Source of the DNA: Pinus tabuliformis
Lineage: Eukaryota > Streptophyta > Pinopsida > Pinales > Pinaceae
Assembly: GCA_031772625.1 (NCBI GenBank)
Contig: CM062820.1
Location: 310,558,840 to 310,622,839, forward strand
DNA length: 64,000 nt
Direction: 5' to 3'
Made by a program: the position numbers and the translations under genes. The first letter of the stretch is position 1; every line of letters starts with the position of its first letter. This document shows, one piece after another, positions 13,008 to 24,064 of this stretch. The notes beneath the pieces are model-generated. The model worked only from the letters and a program-made list of their open reading frames with translations. It searched no databases and was not told the DNA's origin.

Positions 13008-14170
13008 TTAATTTCTTTTGATTTCCTCTTCCTGGCTTAGGTCCTCCCTACTGGACTCCTGGTCTGTCTCCATCCGATCAGTTTGTTCATCTATTTCCTT
13101 ATCCTGTTCTGGTGTCTCACTCAGGGCTTTTCTTTTAGCTAGGTTTCTTTTGCAGTTCTCACTGCAGTCTGAGCCTTTATCCTCCTGATTTTCCATGAGT
13201 TGATCTTCCTCATCCTCCTCTACCTGCAGTATAGCGAAACTGTTTGGTTTCACTGTGTCGGGTTGTTTGCCTTTCTTATCTTTCTGGGGGGGTTCCTTGT
13301 TGGCTTTCCTTTTGTTTCTCACCTCTTGGAATTCCTCCTGGTCCGGCTCTCTCTTTTTTTTTGGGGCCCTCTGTTTTCTTCTTCCTCCCTGGTTATTGGA
13401 CATTCCTTTGCTAGATGGCCGTGGATATGGCACCTGCGACACCTAAACGGGATGTGTTCATAGTCTATGTTCTGCTGCCAAATTTCTTCATGATATTCAA
13501 GCTCTATGGTGTCAGGAATGGGGTTTGCTAGGTTCATGTAGACACAGATCCTGGCATACAAGGTGTATCTACCTTTATTTGTAGTTTCTGCTATTTTCAC
13601 GAAGCTTCCTATTGAGTTGCCTATTCCTTCCAAGATATTCGGGTCCCAGAAGTCTATGGGGAGCCCAAATAAGCGGACCCAAACAGGAGCAGCCAGAAAG
13701 GTTTCTTTGTCAGGGTTGTAGCAATCTTCCCAGAAGCACATGAACAGACCGACATTATAATAAAAATACGGGCCATTATCAAATACCTTTTCTCTATCTT
13801 TCAGGTTAAAGAAGATTATAGTAAAGAAGCCTTTCGCTCCCAGCTTGAGCTCGATGTGGCCTTGGGGCTGCCATTTCTGTTGTATCCACTTGGTGAGGTC
13901 TCTTTCCGACGGCCAGACTCTGACAAACTTGCAGATAAGGGCATGGTCCCTCATGTAACTTCGGTACTTTTCCAGCTTGTTCGCTGGGATCACATATCTG
14001 GGTTTCTCTGTTGTACATGGCAGGCACTTTCCTCTGCGGCCTGTTTGCCAGGCAGCTCCTAGCACCGGGCCCGTGTTCTTCCGTTCCTCTGTCTCCTGGC
14101 TACTCTGTCCGTCTCCTGCCGCCGTATCTCGGTAGGAGGGGATCTCTCCCCTCCTGACATCTTCTGTCAT
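13008..14170 (-). pseudogene. LINE-1 ORF1: DUF4283 / CCHC RNA-binding protein, frameshifted
   Basis: The start is ATG 14,170. Residues from about 60 to 230 form the plant LINE/gag DUF4283 domain (GFFTIIFFNLKDREKVFDNG, PVWVRLFGLPIDFWD), followed by a CCHC zinc knuckle (CRRCHIHGHLAKEC) near residue 250. The frame then stops at 13,319. The true C-terminus continues in another frame (13,442-13,008) with a basic KKKREPDQEEFQEVRNKRK stretch, the NSFAIL motif also seen in LINE-2 ORF1, and an acidic tail. The frames swap at a 9-base homopolymer (T at 13,354-13,362), so a 1-base slip is the likely lesion. The family binds element RNA in the ribonucleoprotein. Confidence 0.9.
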
Positions 14171-14363
14171 ACCTTTGTTGCTTTGGCCGCTGTCAGTTGT
14201 TGCTGGACTGGTCTGTGTCGGTTTTCCACACTTCCTTCACGACTTCCTTAGGTTTTCACCGCCTTGCCGCCATGAGGGTTTGAGTTGCAGAGCGCACCTA
14301 CTCATTTTTTGTTTTAGCTAAAATTGATTACTTTTAAAAACTAAAAATTGATGCTCATGTTAC

Positions 14364-14380
14364 TATTATTGATCCTCCTT
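14364..14380. repeat. Right target-site duplication of LINE-1
   Basis: This matches the left copy at 7,544-7,560 in 16 of 17 positions. It places the LINE-1 5' end at about 14,363; the outermost 60 bases of the element are AT-rich, unlike the rest of the 5' UTR, so a small amount of filler at the 5' junction is possible. Confidence 0.8.
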
Positions 14381-14625
14381 TAGTAGGGAGCAAGTCCCTA
14401 AATTATCTCCTCCTCCAAAATCTTCATAATCTGCCTATTATTCTCACAATATTCCACAAAAATGAATAATATTAGGCACACATATGCAATTATTCATAAA
14501 CCTTCCTAATAAACATATTAAAGTTAAAAATATATTATCTAATGGAAAAAGATAGATTTAATATGTTGAAGGATGGTTAGATGGGCCTTAATTTATGTCT
14601 AATTTAGAGGCCCATCACCTATTAT

Positions 14626-14733
14626 GAAATTCATTTAAATTGTTAGTAGTTTCGCCTCATGATTAATAAATTGTGAAATGAAATTCATTTAAATTGTTAG
14701 TGGTTTTCCCCTTATGTTTAATAAATTGTGAAA
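14626..14733. repeat. Tandem duplication, 2 copies of a 54-bp unit
   Basis: The unit beginning gaaattcatttaaattgtt recurs after 54 bases (14,626 and 14,680). Differences are minor (tcgcctcatgattaat against tccccttatgtttaat). Confidence 0.9.
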
Positions 14734-14789
14734 TTAACTTATACTAGTCACCAATTTTATCAACATTTAAATATGATAATAACAATAAC

Positions 14790-15115
14790 GCTGATAGGCA
14801 TATCTATTTTGAAATAAGACTTCGAGAATTATAATTTAATTATCAATAATTATTGGGTGGATGATAAGGATTTAATCTCCATAGAATATTTTATGCTTAA
14901 CAAATCAAAGGTTGAGATTTTTTTTTCAAACTAGTTATGCTTTTCTTGCCCTTTCAATTAAATTTATTAATTAAAAAAATATCATATGAGTTATGGTTTC
15001 TTTGGGCATGTGGTATTGATAAGCCATGGTATTGTAACAAAGCTTATTTACATATTGGTAATCTACTTGATAAAGTGGGGGTGAATCTCAATGATTAAGA
15101 ATTTTGTTATAAGTT
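14790..15115 (-). repeat. Old dispersed repeat, copy A (inverted relative to copy B)
   Basis: Read on the minus strand, this segment is clearly similar to 28,235-28,439 plus 35,300-35,480 on the plus strand. Shared landmarks in order are the aagattcacc region, caataccatggcttatcaat, cataactcat, taattaa..tttaatt, agcataacta, aatctcaa, gttaaatcc, atccacc.aataattattg and atgcctat. It is AT-rich with no coding potential that I can see. The type of element is unknown. It matters because it preserves the sequence as it was before LINE-3 inserted into copy B. Confidence 0.8.
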
Positions 15116-15128
15116 TTTTTTTTTTTAA

Positions 15129-15131
<3 letters not shown>

Positions 15132-15181
<50 letters not shown>
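15132..15181. repeat. (TA)n microsatellite
   Basis: About 25 uninterrupted TA units follow a T-rich run at 15,114-15,126. Confidence 0.95.
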
Positions 15182-15185
<4 letters not shown>

Positions 15186-15307
15186 AGTTAATTCTTTTCT
15201 TTTTTAATTTTAGCAACTTGAGAAGTATGATAAAGCAAGTGTTTTGATGTTTATTATGGATTGTTGTCTATCGACATTTACTAGACATTTAATTTATATG
15301 ATCGTGC

Positions 15308-15351
15308 TAACAACAACAACAACAACAACACAATAATAATAATAATAATAG
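15308..15351. repeat. Compound (CAA)n(TAA)n microsatellite
   Basis: A run of caa units passes directly into a run of aat/taa units. Confidence 0.9.
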
Positions 15352-15637
15352 CTATCAATTGAGTCTACCTTTGATGGTTAAGAGACGTGTTATCAATTTC
15401 TATAAATGACACACTCATCTCTTAATAGGTATATTTTTGTATTAGCCTTGAACTTTGAAAAATCTAGTTTACCCTAAATACCATCATTACAACCATGAAA
15501 AATGCTTGGTAGATTTTCTTGAGATATATATTTCATGAAAATAATAGTAATAATAATAATAACCTAATTATCATTAACAATTATATTGTAATATTGACAC
15601 TAAAATAACATACATGTGATGCTGATATGATGCAACT
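15352..15637. other. Spacer, no gene seen
   Basis: AT-rich sequence with a short (TAA)n patch near 15,541-15,562. Nothing else is supported. Confidence 0.5.
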
Positions 15638-16620
15638 TTTTTTAAAGAAAAAATTCTTTAGACTACTGAAAATTTACATAGAGTACAAGCATGTAGAATC
15701 GTCGACAGACCTTGTCTGGATTAAAAATTTTCAAGAAACAAAAACATGTCTAACTAGAAAATAGCACTAAGCCAAATCCGGGGAAGACTATATTCCCATA
15801 AATGGGAAACCAGATGGTCTCCCCAAGTGTCTTGAAATCAAATTTTAACAACAAAAATAGATATAACATGCAAAAGGAAACAAAAGAGATTGAAAAAATG
15901 TTTCCTAATTCCTGATAGTGCTCCTGTACATGCTGAGAATTAACTGAAGGGATCGTCCTGGCCTTCCTTCAACCATGATGGTCTTTCCCACTCCACTAGC
16001 ATTCTTATGAAGCTGGGGTCTGCATCCTATTGCAATATATATTCCTTTTGCTTGTCATTTATTGCTGCCCTACTGTTAGTGGCCCACTCCTTCCCATCAT
16101 TGCCCAATAGTCTTGATTTTTTAGAGATATTCTCCTCCCTTCTTGTAAGCTCTAGCTTCTTAGGACTGGGCAGTTTTTCACCTTGAGATACCAAGTTCAG
16201 AGGACTTGAAGAAGAGGAGTCCGAGCTATCCAAGGAATTAGAAGGCACAAGAGGCGAGGGTGGTGGAGGGAACTGAATTCCCATAACACCAACCAAAACA
16301 CACAATGCATATCTAGCTTAGACAAGTTGAAATACTAAATTAATGATTCGGTTCCCCACCACCCTCAGAACGTCTTCCTGGTCTCTCAACTGTCATCCAA
16401 GCAAGTTCTTCAATGCAAAACGACCATCACTTGTGTTTCTTATCTCTTTTGCTTCCATCTCAACAATGATTCGTGTGATGCATAACAAAAGGTCCTCATC
16501 AAACCGTTATACTTCTAGACCATGCCATGGAGGCATAGGTTGATAGTCTCTTCCTCTTCCTCCTCACCTAGGATGACTGCGCTCACAGACCATCACTGCT
16601 AGACATGAGTTCCCTCTTAT
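15638..16620 (-). mobile_element. LINE-X: 3' end of another LINE (ORF3 plus 3' UTR), 5'-truncated
   Basis: The left edge is a T run at about 15,639-15,645, which on the minus strand is a poly(A) tail. Before it lies a 3' UTR of about 300 bases with the same organisation as the LINE-2 3' UTR (a tttttgttgttaaaatt block followed by gacacttggggag; LINE-2 has tttttatgttaaaact followed by gacccctgcgtggg). Upstream is a decayed frame like the extra ORF3 of the other LINEs. No RT or RNase H is visible, so this is a short 5'-truncated insertion. I did not find a target duplication, and the right edge is approximate. Confidence 0.55.
15940..16600 (-). pseudogene. Decayed frame of unknown family (putative LINE ORF3)
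   Basis: One minus-strand frame reads as protein from about 16,560 to the TAA at 15,942-15,940, interrupted by a few stops. It starts with a Gly/Arg-rich piece and PMPPWHGLEV, then RFDEDLLLCITRIIVEMEAK, a Ser/Pro-rich low-complexity stretch (SNSLDSSDSSSSSPLN) and a C-terminus DADPSFIRMLVEWERPSWLK ending DDPFS. At least two stops sit where a tryptophan is plausible (LLG[stop]QLRDQ and ILQ[stop]DADPS). I recognise no domain. The similar position and DD-containing end of LINE-2 ORF3 suggest an ORF3, but the sequences are not clearly alignable by eye. Confidence 0.45.
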
Positions 16621-16935
16621 GTCTCAACTAAACTCCACTCCTCTTAGAGTTCAATCATGTGATAGGTTGAATAACCCTTGCGAAATTAACCTCGGTTTCT
16701 ATACCTAAGGCTACATTGAATGTGAATTCTCTGTTGTCCAATCACCCCACATTATGTAGAGAATGTGAAGCTGATGATAGCAAGTGAGATGCGCTACATC
16801 CTCTCACCATAAATACTTTAAATAACTTTAATACATCACAATAATAACATTAAATAAATAATAACTTAAAAAAATGAACTTTAAACCCATACATAAATAA
16901 AATAAAATAATATAATACAACAATTCAATATTAAT
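16621..16935. other. Spacer, no gene seen
   Basis: It may contain more of LINE-X, but no frame can be followed. The last 130 bases are AT-rich target DNA of LINE-2. Confidence 0.4.
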
Positions 16936-16954
16936 AATATAAAAATATAATACA
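16936..16954. repeat. Left target-site duplication of LINE-2
   Basis: The 19-base string aatataaaaatataataca is repeated exactly at 24,382-24,400, just after the LINE-2 poly(A). Confidence 0.93.
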
Positions 16955-17106
16955 GGAGATACAACTGAGGAGCTCTGGAGGAAACGATGGTGGTATAGGG
17001 TTTTTGTCAGACCCTGCAATGACAGACCCACACAGACCACGGCGTCACGGTAATAACTCTCTAGCAATACGAGCAGTAATACATGACAAAGAATAGAGTA
17101 CAAGTC

Positions 17107-18393
17107 ATGGATAACCTCCAAGGGGAGGACACGACGCCTCCCCCCAATGATCAAGAAAATACTCAGATGCACACAGAAAATGATGGGAAAAAGCCCCAGG
17201 AAGAGGAGGAAATGATTCCTTTTGCGCAGACAGATAACACAGGAGGAAATGAGGTTCCCAAAGTAACATCGGCCACCTGTAAACCTATCGCAGCTGAAAG
17301 ACCTAAGATTGAGCTACCGAGTCAAAGAATCAATACCCAAATCCAATACATGAAGGATCATGCTTTAATAGGGAAATTTATCGACTTCTAGCCCACAAAG
17401 AAAGCCTTGTATGGTTGGATTGCAACCAAATGGAAACCAAAAGGGTACATCAACTTGTAGCTAGGACCAAAGGGCTTTTTCACGGCAGTTTTCAACTATA
17501 TAGAAGATCAAAATAAGGACATCGATGGAGGGCCATACTTCTTCAATGCAGCGGGCCTTTACTTGAGAGACTGGATTGAGAGACTCAACCCAGACAAAGA
17601 AGACCTAAGTTGGGCACCAGTATGGATCAGTCTTTATTCCCTTCCATTGGAGTACTGGGATGAAGACTCTCTGAAAGATATTGGAAATGGACCGGGGGAG
17701 TTCATCAAAATTGCAGAGGAGACAAAACTCAGAAGATATACTTCCTACGCCCGCATTTGTGTCTATACGCATCTAAGCAAAGATCTTTCGGATGCAGTAA
17801 GTTTATACCATGATGATTTTGAGTGGATTCAGTCAATAGATTATGAACATGTCCCATTTCGATGCAGAAAATGTCATGCCCTTGGCCATCTCTTTCGTGA
17901 ATGCCCATTTAATTTGAAACCCCCGACTTATACCCCCTCAGAAAAACCTGATTCTGAGGGTTTCGCCAAGGCTAACAATCACAAAAACAACCACAAAAAA
18001 CTTGCATCAAATCCCAAGAAGCCTTCCGCCAAAACTTTAATGCCACCCACCAGTAATAGCTTTGAGATCTTAGCTCAACTGGAGTTGACTGCCAAGGAGT
18101 TCCCCTTACCCTCTGAGGAGCCTCTTAAGGCACCACCCATATTCAACCCCTTAGGCTCAGGGCAAACCCAAAATCATTCACAATCCATAGATCTAACCAC
18201 CTCCTCACCCAATCTGATACGGATCCGGAAATCTCATGGCATGGACATAGAAATTTTGCAGCAAGAAACCACTGTTGTAATAGACTTAGTAGAGGAAAGT
18301 AGCGAGGCCAAGCATATGGAAGAAGAGCCTGAAAGTATAGACATAGGAGATCTGGACATATTAGGATTGGAACAAGCTTGCAGAAAAAAATAA
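17107..18393 (+). pseudogene. LINE-2 ORF1: DUF4283 / CCHC protein with two stops
   Basis: The chosen start is ATG 17,107 (MDNLQGEDTTPPPNDQEN). The same frame runs to TAA at 18,391-18,393, about 428 codons, with TAG at 17,389 and TAG at 17,458. The first stop aligns with Trp in LINE-1 (VWPSERD); the second aligns with Lys (ELKLGAKG). The DUF4283 domain covers about residues 75-230 (GYINL.LGPKGFFTAVF, PVWISLYSLPLEYWDEDS) and is followed by a zinc knuckle CRKCHALGHLFREC. The C-terminal half is low-complexity with the NSFEIL motif and an acidic end. The role in the family is RNA binding in the retrotransposition complex. Confidence 0.92.
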
Positions 18394-18638
18394 TTTGACA
18401 GGATCCCAGAAAGACAGTTGGAAAATTTGGAAGTCATCCTTTCCAGAGCACAACAACAAAGATCTTTAGGCATTCAACCCGGAAGTCAATGGGATGGAAA
18501 AAACATTCCTAAAGACAATAAAAAATGGGGAAGGAAAATAAACCTCCAAAGAACCATCCGTATTGGGGAAATGCTGGTGGAATTAGGAAGATATTCCAAG
18601 CTTACAAAATATTACAGTCCCCTACCCAATAATGAAAC

Positions 18639-21600
18639 ATGAAGCTCACATCTTGGAATATAAGAGGGCTAAACAACCCTGGGAAATACAGAATGATAAA
18701 AAACATGATTCAGCAGGAGAAACCCCAAATATTCTTCATGCAAGAAACAAAATGTAACTCTACCACACTTGGTCAAACCCTTGCAAAAGCATGGCCAGGC
18801 AGTCAAGCAATAGCAGTGGATGCCTTAGGAGCTTCAGGAGGACTAGCAATAGCCTGGGATGAACGAGCTATCACGCTTACTAATATCCATGCGAGTAAGC
18901 ATTTCATTCAAGCCACCTTCCATATAATAGGGACAAATGTGCATGGTCACCTAACCAATGTATACTTTCCCCAGGAGGCAATGCATAAGATAGACATTCT
19001 GAATACATTATCTCTGATCAATTCCACCAAAACACATCCACTCTAGATCACAGGAGGAGACTTCAATATGATTACTAAACTGGAAGAAAAAAGTGGAGGC
19101 AGGAATAAATTGGATAGTGAAAGAATCCATTTAAAGAATTTCATCCAAAATAACTGGCTTATAGATATGCCATTCAATAATGGAGTCTATACTTGGAATA
19201 ATAGAAGAGCTGGCACCCAACAAATTGCCTCTCGACTGGATAGATTTCTGCTTTCCGACAATGCCATCCATCTTGGAGGAGATCTCTCTGCCTCGATCTT
19301 ACCTCTTACAAGCTCAGATCACTGGCCTATCTCGCTCCAATGGCAAAGACCAGGGAGCAACACACGGAGACCCTTTCACTTTAAAGCTTTCTGGTTGATG
19401 CATCTAGACTTCAACAACCTAATAAATACAGTTTGGAAAAGCTTCAGCCCCCCGGAAGGTTCAAAAATGTACCAATTCCAACAAAAACTCAAACATCTCA
19501 AAAAGAACATCAAGCAGTGGAATCAACTAACCTTTGGAAATATCTTCCAAGCTCAGAATGCTCTAGATTAGGAAATGAAAAGAATCCAGCAGACAATCAT
19601 TACTGAGGGAAGAACCGAAGCACTCTCAGAGCAGGAAAAGCTCCTTCAGACACAAATGGCAGAAAGATAAAAGCAAGAGGAAATACTCTGGAAACAAAAA
19701 TCTAGAATCAGATGGCTTAAGGAGGGAGAAAGAAATACAAAATTTTTTCATTGCACTACCATCTAGAGAAGAATGCACAAAAACATCACTTACATTCAAA
19801 GTCAGCAAGGAGAGCATTTGGAGAACCATGAAGACATAGAACAAGAGCTTCTTACTTACTTCAAACAGGTGCACAAAGAACCACAAGTCGATCGACAACC
19901 AGTGATAGAGAAGATTATAAAGAACATTCCGAAAATCATAACAGAAGAACACAATTAGCTCCTCCTTCGCCCGATATATTTACAGGAAGTACAGTATACG
20001 ATGCGACAACTCAAGGAAGGAAAGGCGCTTGGCCCTAATGGTTTTATTTCAAATTTCTTTCACAACTACTAGGATCTCATTAAAGAGGAAGTCTGGCAGG
20101 TTTTTGAGGAATCCTGGACTACTCGATGGATGCTTCCCTCTCTGAACGTGACTTTTATTGCCCTTATCCCCAAAGAAGCACAATATCTGACTCTAGACAA
20201 ATTCAGCCCTATCGCTCTCTGTAATGTCATTTACAAAATCATATCTAAAGTTATTGCCTCTCGATTGAAGCCACTGCTACCTTTACTCATCTCGCCAGAG
20301 CAATCGGGGTATGTGGAAGGTCAGCAAATCACAGATGGCATCATTCTCACCCATGAGATTATACATTCCCTGAAGCAGCTCAAAAAAGAAGGTATGCTCC
20401 TAAAAATTGACCTTTCAAAAGCTTTCGATAAATTAAGCAAGACTTACATTCAAAAGATGCTGATAGCCTTTGGATTCTCCCCTCCTTGGGTTAGATGGGT
20501 GATGAGTTTTATATCCTCCACTTTTTTCTCCATTCTGGTCAATGGTATCCCTTTCACTCCCTTTCATCCTTCTAAAGGAATTAGACAAGGAGATCCTCTT
20601 TCCCCATATCTGTTTGCTTTAATGGCAGAAGGGCTTGGACGAAGTATCAAAAAATATCTTCAGTCCCAGCAGCTCAGAGGTCTCTACTTCCCCAACACCC
20701 TTGCCTTTACCTATCAACAATTTGTGGATGATAACATGCTGTTTGGCCATCCCTCGGTTCAAGAAGCCCTCAAAATAAAATCCCTCCTAAATGAGTTCTC
20801 TGAGGCCTCTAGTGCCAACATTAATAATGCAAAATCCCAAATCTTTTTTTTTCATACCCCTTCCATCACTCAAACTTCCATAGCTCGCATTTTTGGATTC
20901 ACAGTTGCTACTCTCCCCTATAAATATTTGGGTGCACCTATGACTGACTCTGCTTTAAAGCATTCTACATGGCATCTGCTCTTGGAGAAGTTGGAAGCTC
21001 GCCTTTCCTCATGGACTTATAGAGCCCTCAATATGGCAGTCGTCTAGTATTAGTCAAAGTTGTCCTATAATCCATGCCTCTTTATCTTTTTTCAGTACTG
21101 GCAGCACCTAAATGGGTGCTTAAGAAAATCAAAATTCTTTAGAGGAATTTTTTATGGGGATCCTCGGGACAAAATAGAAAATGGGCACTAGTTAAATGGG
21201 CTATGGTCTGCCTTACAAAAATTTCAGGGGGAACCAGGCTCCATGATCCTCAACACAGTAATGCAGTCATGGGAGCACGTTTATGGTGGAAATGGATCTC
21301 TGTGCCACATACTCCCTGGGACATCCTTTGGACATCCAAATATGCAAACAACCGACCAACAGATGAGTTAATTCGATTCATAGAAGTAGGCAAAGGGTCC
21401 TTAATTTGGAATGCGACTAGCCAGCACAAAGACATAATCCAACAGCATAGTTTCTGGGAAATAAGGGATGGCAACCATGCACGTTTTTGGGATGACTCAT
21501 GGCAGCAAAGACCTAAGCTGAGGGACCTGATCAAACCCCACCAAATACAGGAATGGGAAGAGCATCAGATGGATAAGGTTAGCAAACACTGGATGCCTAC

Positions 21601-22960
21601 TCTCATGCAGGGATACCGACAATGGATAAACATGGCCCACATCATCAGGCAAGGCACAAAGTCCATTCAAAAACATTTGGAGGTAGAGCTTCTTAATAGA
21701 AAAATTCGTTTTTCTGACAAGAAGGATATAATAATATGGGGTTACAATGCACGAGGAACTTTCACCACTCAAGAGGCTTACAAACTACATTTTGGCAATC
21801 AAACAATCAAGGATCCTCTATGGGACGAACTATGGTCCCCCAACATATGGACAAAAGTCTCTACTTTCCTCTAGTTGTTATGTCAAAACAAAATACTCAC
21901 TTGGGATGATCTAAGGAAAAGAAGTTTCCGTGGGCCCTCCATTTGCCCCAACTGTAAACAACAAGAAGAAACCATTTTGCATCTCATGAACTCTTTCCCT
22001 TTGGCAAACAGACTCTAGGAAAAAGAAAGTTTTAGATGCCAAAAAGAAGGAAGAATTAAAGAGGACATTACCAACACCATACGTAGTTGGGCAATCAATC
22101 CGTATAAGAGTAAACTGTTAAACTCTTTATGGAAAATCATCCCAGTTTTTCTCATGTGGACTATGTGGAAAGAAAGAAATCACTGCATCTTCAAAGACCA
22201 ATCTACACCATTAGAAGTCCTATGGAACAATGTTTAAAAAAACCTTCAGGAAACATTAATGCTCCAAACTTGGTATGAAGAGGACTTTCCTTCCCTTCCA
22301 CAGGAGCAGAACATATGGACAAACTGGAATCTTCGGCTGAACCAGGTACAGGAAAAACATAGTAAATTCTCTTTACACCACAATATACCAAAAAAATGGC
22401 TCCCTCCGCCCCATAATGTAATCCAATTAAACTTCGATGGAGCTTCCAAAGGTAACCTAGGCAAAGCAGGCTACGAAGGAGCATTCAAGGATCATAGAGG
22501 CAAACCTTTCTTAATCTTCCTAGGCTCAATTGGTTGGGATATGAATAACTCTGCAGAGCTAGAAGGGCTATGGCAGGGGCTTCCTTTAGCTCAACATCAC
22601 AGTTTCTTCCCCCTAATAATTGAAGGCAACTCTCAGATTCTCATAAACATGGTCAATCAGATTCTACAGGGGACCCCGGCTTACAAAGTGGTCAGAAGCT
22701 GGAGATTGGCAGAAAGATTAGAGCTCATCGAAAAATGACTCTCCACCAACAAAGCAGTCACCTTCAAACATATCCAAAGAGATGGCAACAAAGTGGTTGA
22801 TCTATTGGCTAACATAGGGGTTGATAGTGAACAGACTCTACAAACAGGTACAATCAACACAATTGCCACCACTTCACAGATACAGGATTGCAATGAATTG
22901 GTACAGAATGAAGAGGCACACCCGGATGTGGGTGATCATGATGCAATTAATGGCGATTAG
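18639..22960 (+). pseudogene. LINE-2 ORF2: endonuclease - RT - zf-RVT - RNase H, broken
   Basis: ORF2 starts at ATG 18,639 (MKLTSWNIRGLNNPGKYR), the usual N-terminus of the EEP/APE-type endonuclease. Endonuclease landmarks follow: QETKCNS, GGDFNMITKLEEKSGG, YTWNNRRAG, SRLDRFLLSD, SSDHWPISLQ. RT landmarks are KAPGPNGF, GIRQGDPLSPYLF and catalytic QFVDDNMLFG (FVDD kept). Then come the thumb, zf-RVT and RNase H (FDGASKGNLGKAGYEG, NNSAELEGL, IEGNSQILINM, where relatives have GDS). About ten nonsense codons and one frameshift near 21,035-21,042 break it. Several stops replace Trp (for example HNY[stop]DLIKEE, TFL[stop]LLCQN, IEK[stop]LSTN). It ends at TAG 22,958-22,960 after an acidic tail. Confidence 0.93.
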
Positions 22961-23366
22961 ATTGAAGGACGGTAGGCGGCTTGGCCACATGGCCACCCAC
23001 GTCCCCTTCCAGGCCAATTTATGGAAAATAACTATCGACTTGCAGGCACCATTACTCTGGTGCTCAAGTCGAGAAATCTGCAGCACGCATAAGGCTATGG
23101 CCTCCTCAAGCCACAATACATCCTTCCCTCCCCTGATAAACTACTCATGCCCCCCTCAAGCCGCAGAGCCGAGCTCTCGCACCATCACTGGCAGACGTTG
23201 TTGGTTACTCTGCTGTGTGGATTTGGGAAATGGTTATCACTTCTCCCAAACGACACACAGTGAGTTGAATTGTGCTTAGAATCCCTCTGTTTTCCTTCTG
23301 AACAGCCACTCCAGTCCCAGAAATCCCTCCGCATCCCCAATTGACAACTCTGATATTAACACAGTC

Positions 23367-24064
23367 ATGGCACGCACTCGCCACCGAATGCGTAGTAGAA
23401 GAGGAGGTAGTTGTGGTGGAAGCATTCGCCCCCCCGTTATGCCCAGCCCTGAACCTGCTTCTCCTTCCTCTTCCCCTTCTATTACTCACTCCCATGGTCC
23501 CTTCTCTGGAAGATACTCCTCTACTTGCAGTGGCAGAGGAAGGTCACAGGCCCATGGCGCCCGTAGAGGGAATGCTTCTACCCAAACCACCAATCTTCCC
23601 CTCCCCCCTCATCCCTCTCAACATACAGCCCAATCCGCTTTCATAGTTCTCTGCCTCGACCAATAGTCATTGCCACTGTTACCATTACCTTTAGTGAGGA
23701 AATCAACCCGCAGGAAGCTCAGACAAGGAGCAGCGACGAGCAGCAAAGGGACGCTTAGTGGAATAGGGAAGATCGTGACCCAGGCAAGCAGCAGATGGTT
23801 GAGAAAATTGGCACTCTACATGGCGAGGAGCTGGTTGGAAGCAGGCATGCCATCGACGACAGTGCAGATGGAACGAAGGCAACTAGTGGCGACCTAGGCG
23901 ACACGTCTGGCAAGCATGCAGCCGAGGGTAGCTCAGCGGGCATACAAACAGCTGGTGGCATCCCGCGCGGCACGTCAGTAGAGGATGATGACTGGTACGA
24001 GTACGCGTGTCGCATTGTAGAAGAGCCCCCTCCAGATGACATCCAGGGGGTCCATCCTGACTGA
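23367..24064 (+). pseudogene. LINE-2 ORF3: unrecognised basic/acidic low-complexity protein
   Basis: ATG 23,367 opens a basic, Arg/Ser/Pro-rich frame (MARTRHRMRSRRGGSCGGS). Near 23,640 the protein-like reading moves to another frame (PIVIATVTITFSEEINPQ), passes one TAG (RDA[stop]WNRED) and continues to TGA 24,062-24,064 with an acidic end (SVEDDDWYEYACRIVEEPPP). About 230 residues in all. No known domain is seen. Its position after ORF2 and before the 3' UTR matches the extra frames in LINE-1, LINE-3 and LINE-X. It could also be 3' UTR that happens to be open, but the switch from basic to acidic composition and GC-rich codons favour coding. Confidence 0.45.

Larger units (their letters stand above)
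7559..14363 (-). mobile_element. LINE-1: near-complete plant LINE lacking the endonuclease region
   Basis: This minus-strand element of about 6.8 kb has a short 5' UTR, ORF1, ORF2, an extra 3' ORF, a 3' UTR and a 9-base poly(A) (T run at 7,559-7,567). A 17-bp flanking duplication with one mismatch confirms target-primed insertion. It is the least decayed LINE in the window. ORF2 is essentially one frame broken by a few nonsense changes. Compared with LINE-2 and LINE-3, about 1 kb coding for the EEP-type endonuclease is missing between the end of ORF1 and the linker before RT, so this copy could not encode a normal ORF2 protein. It is GC-richer than its flanks. Confidence 0.93.

Noticed and set aside
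16828..17172. 114-codon minus-strand frame with hydrophobic content
   Set aside because: It lies on AT-rich target DNA and the antisense of the LINE-2 5' UTR; hydrophobicity comes from AT bias.
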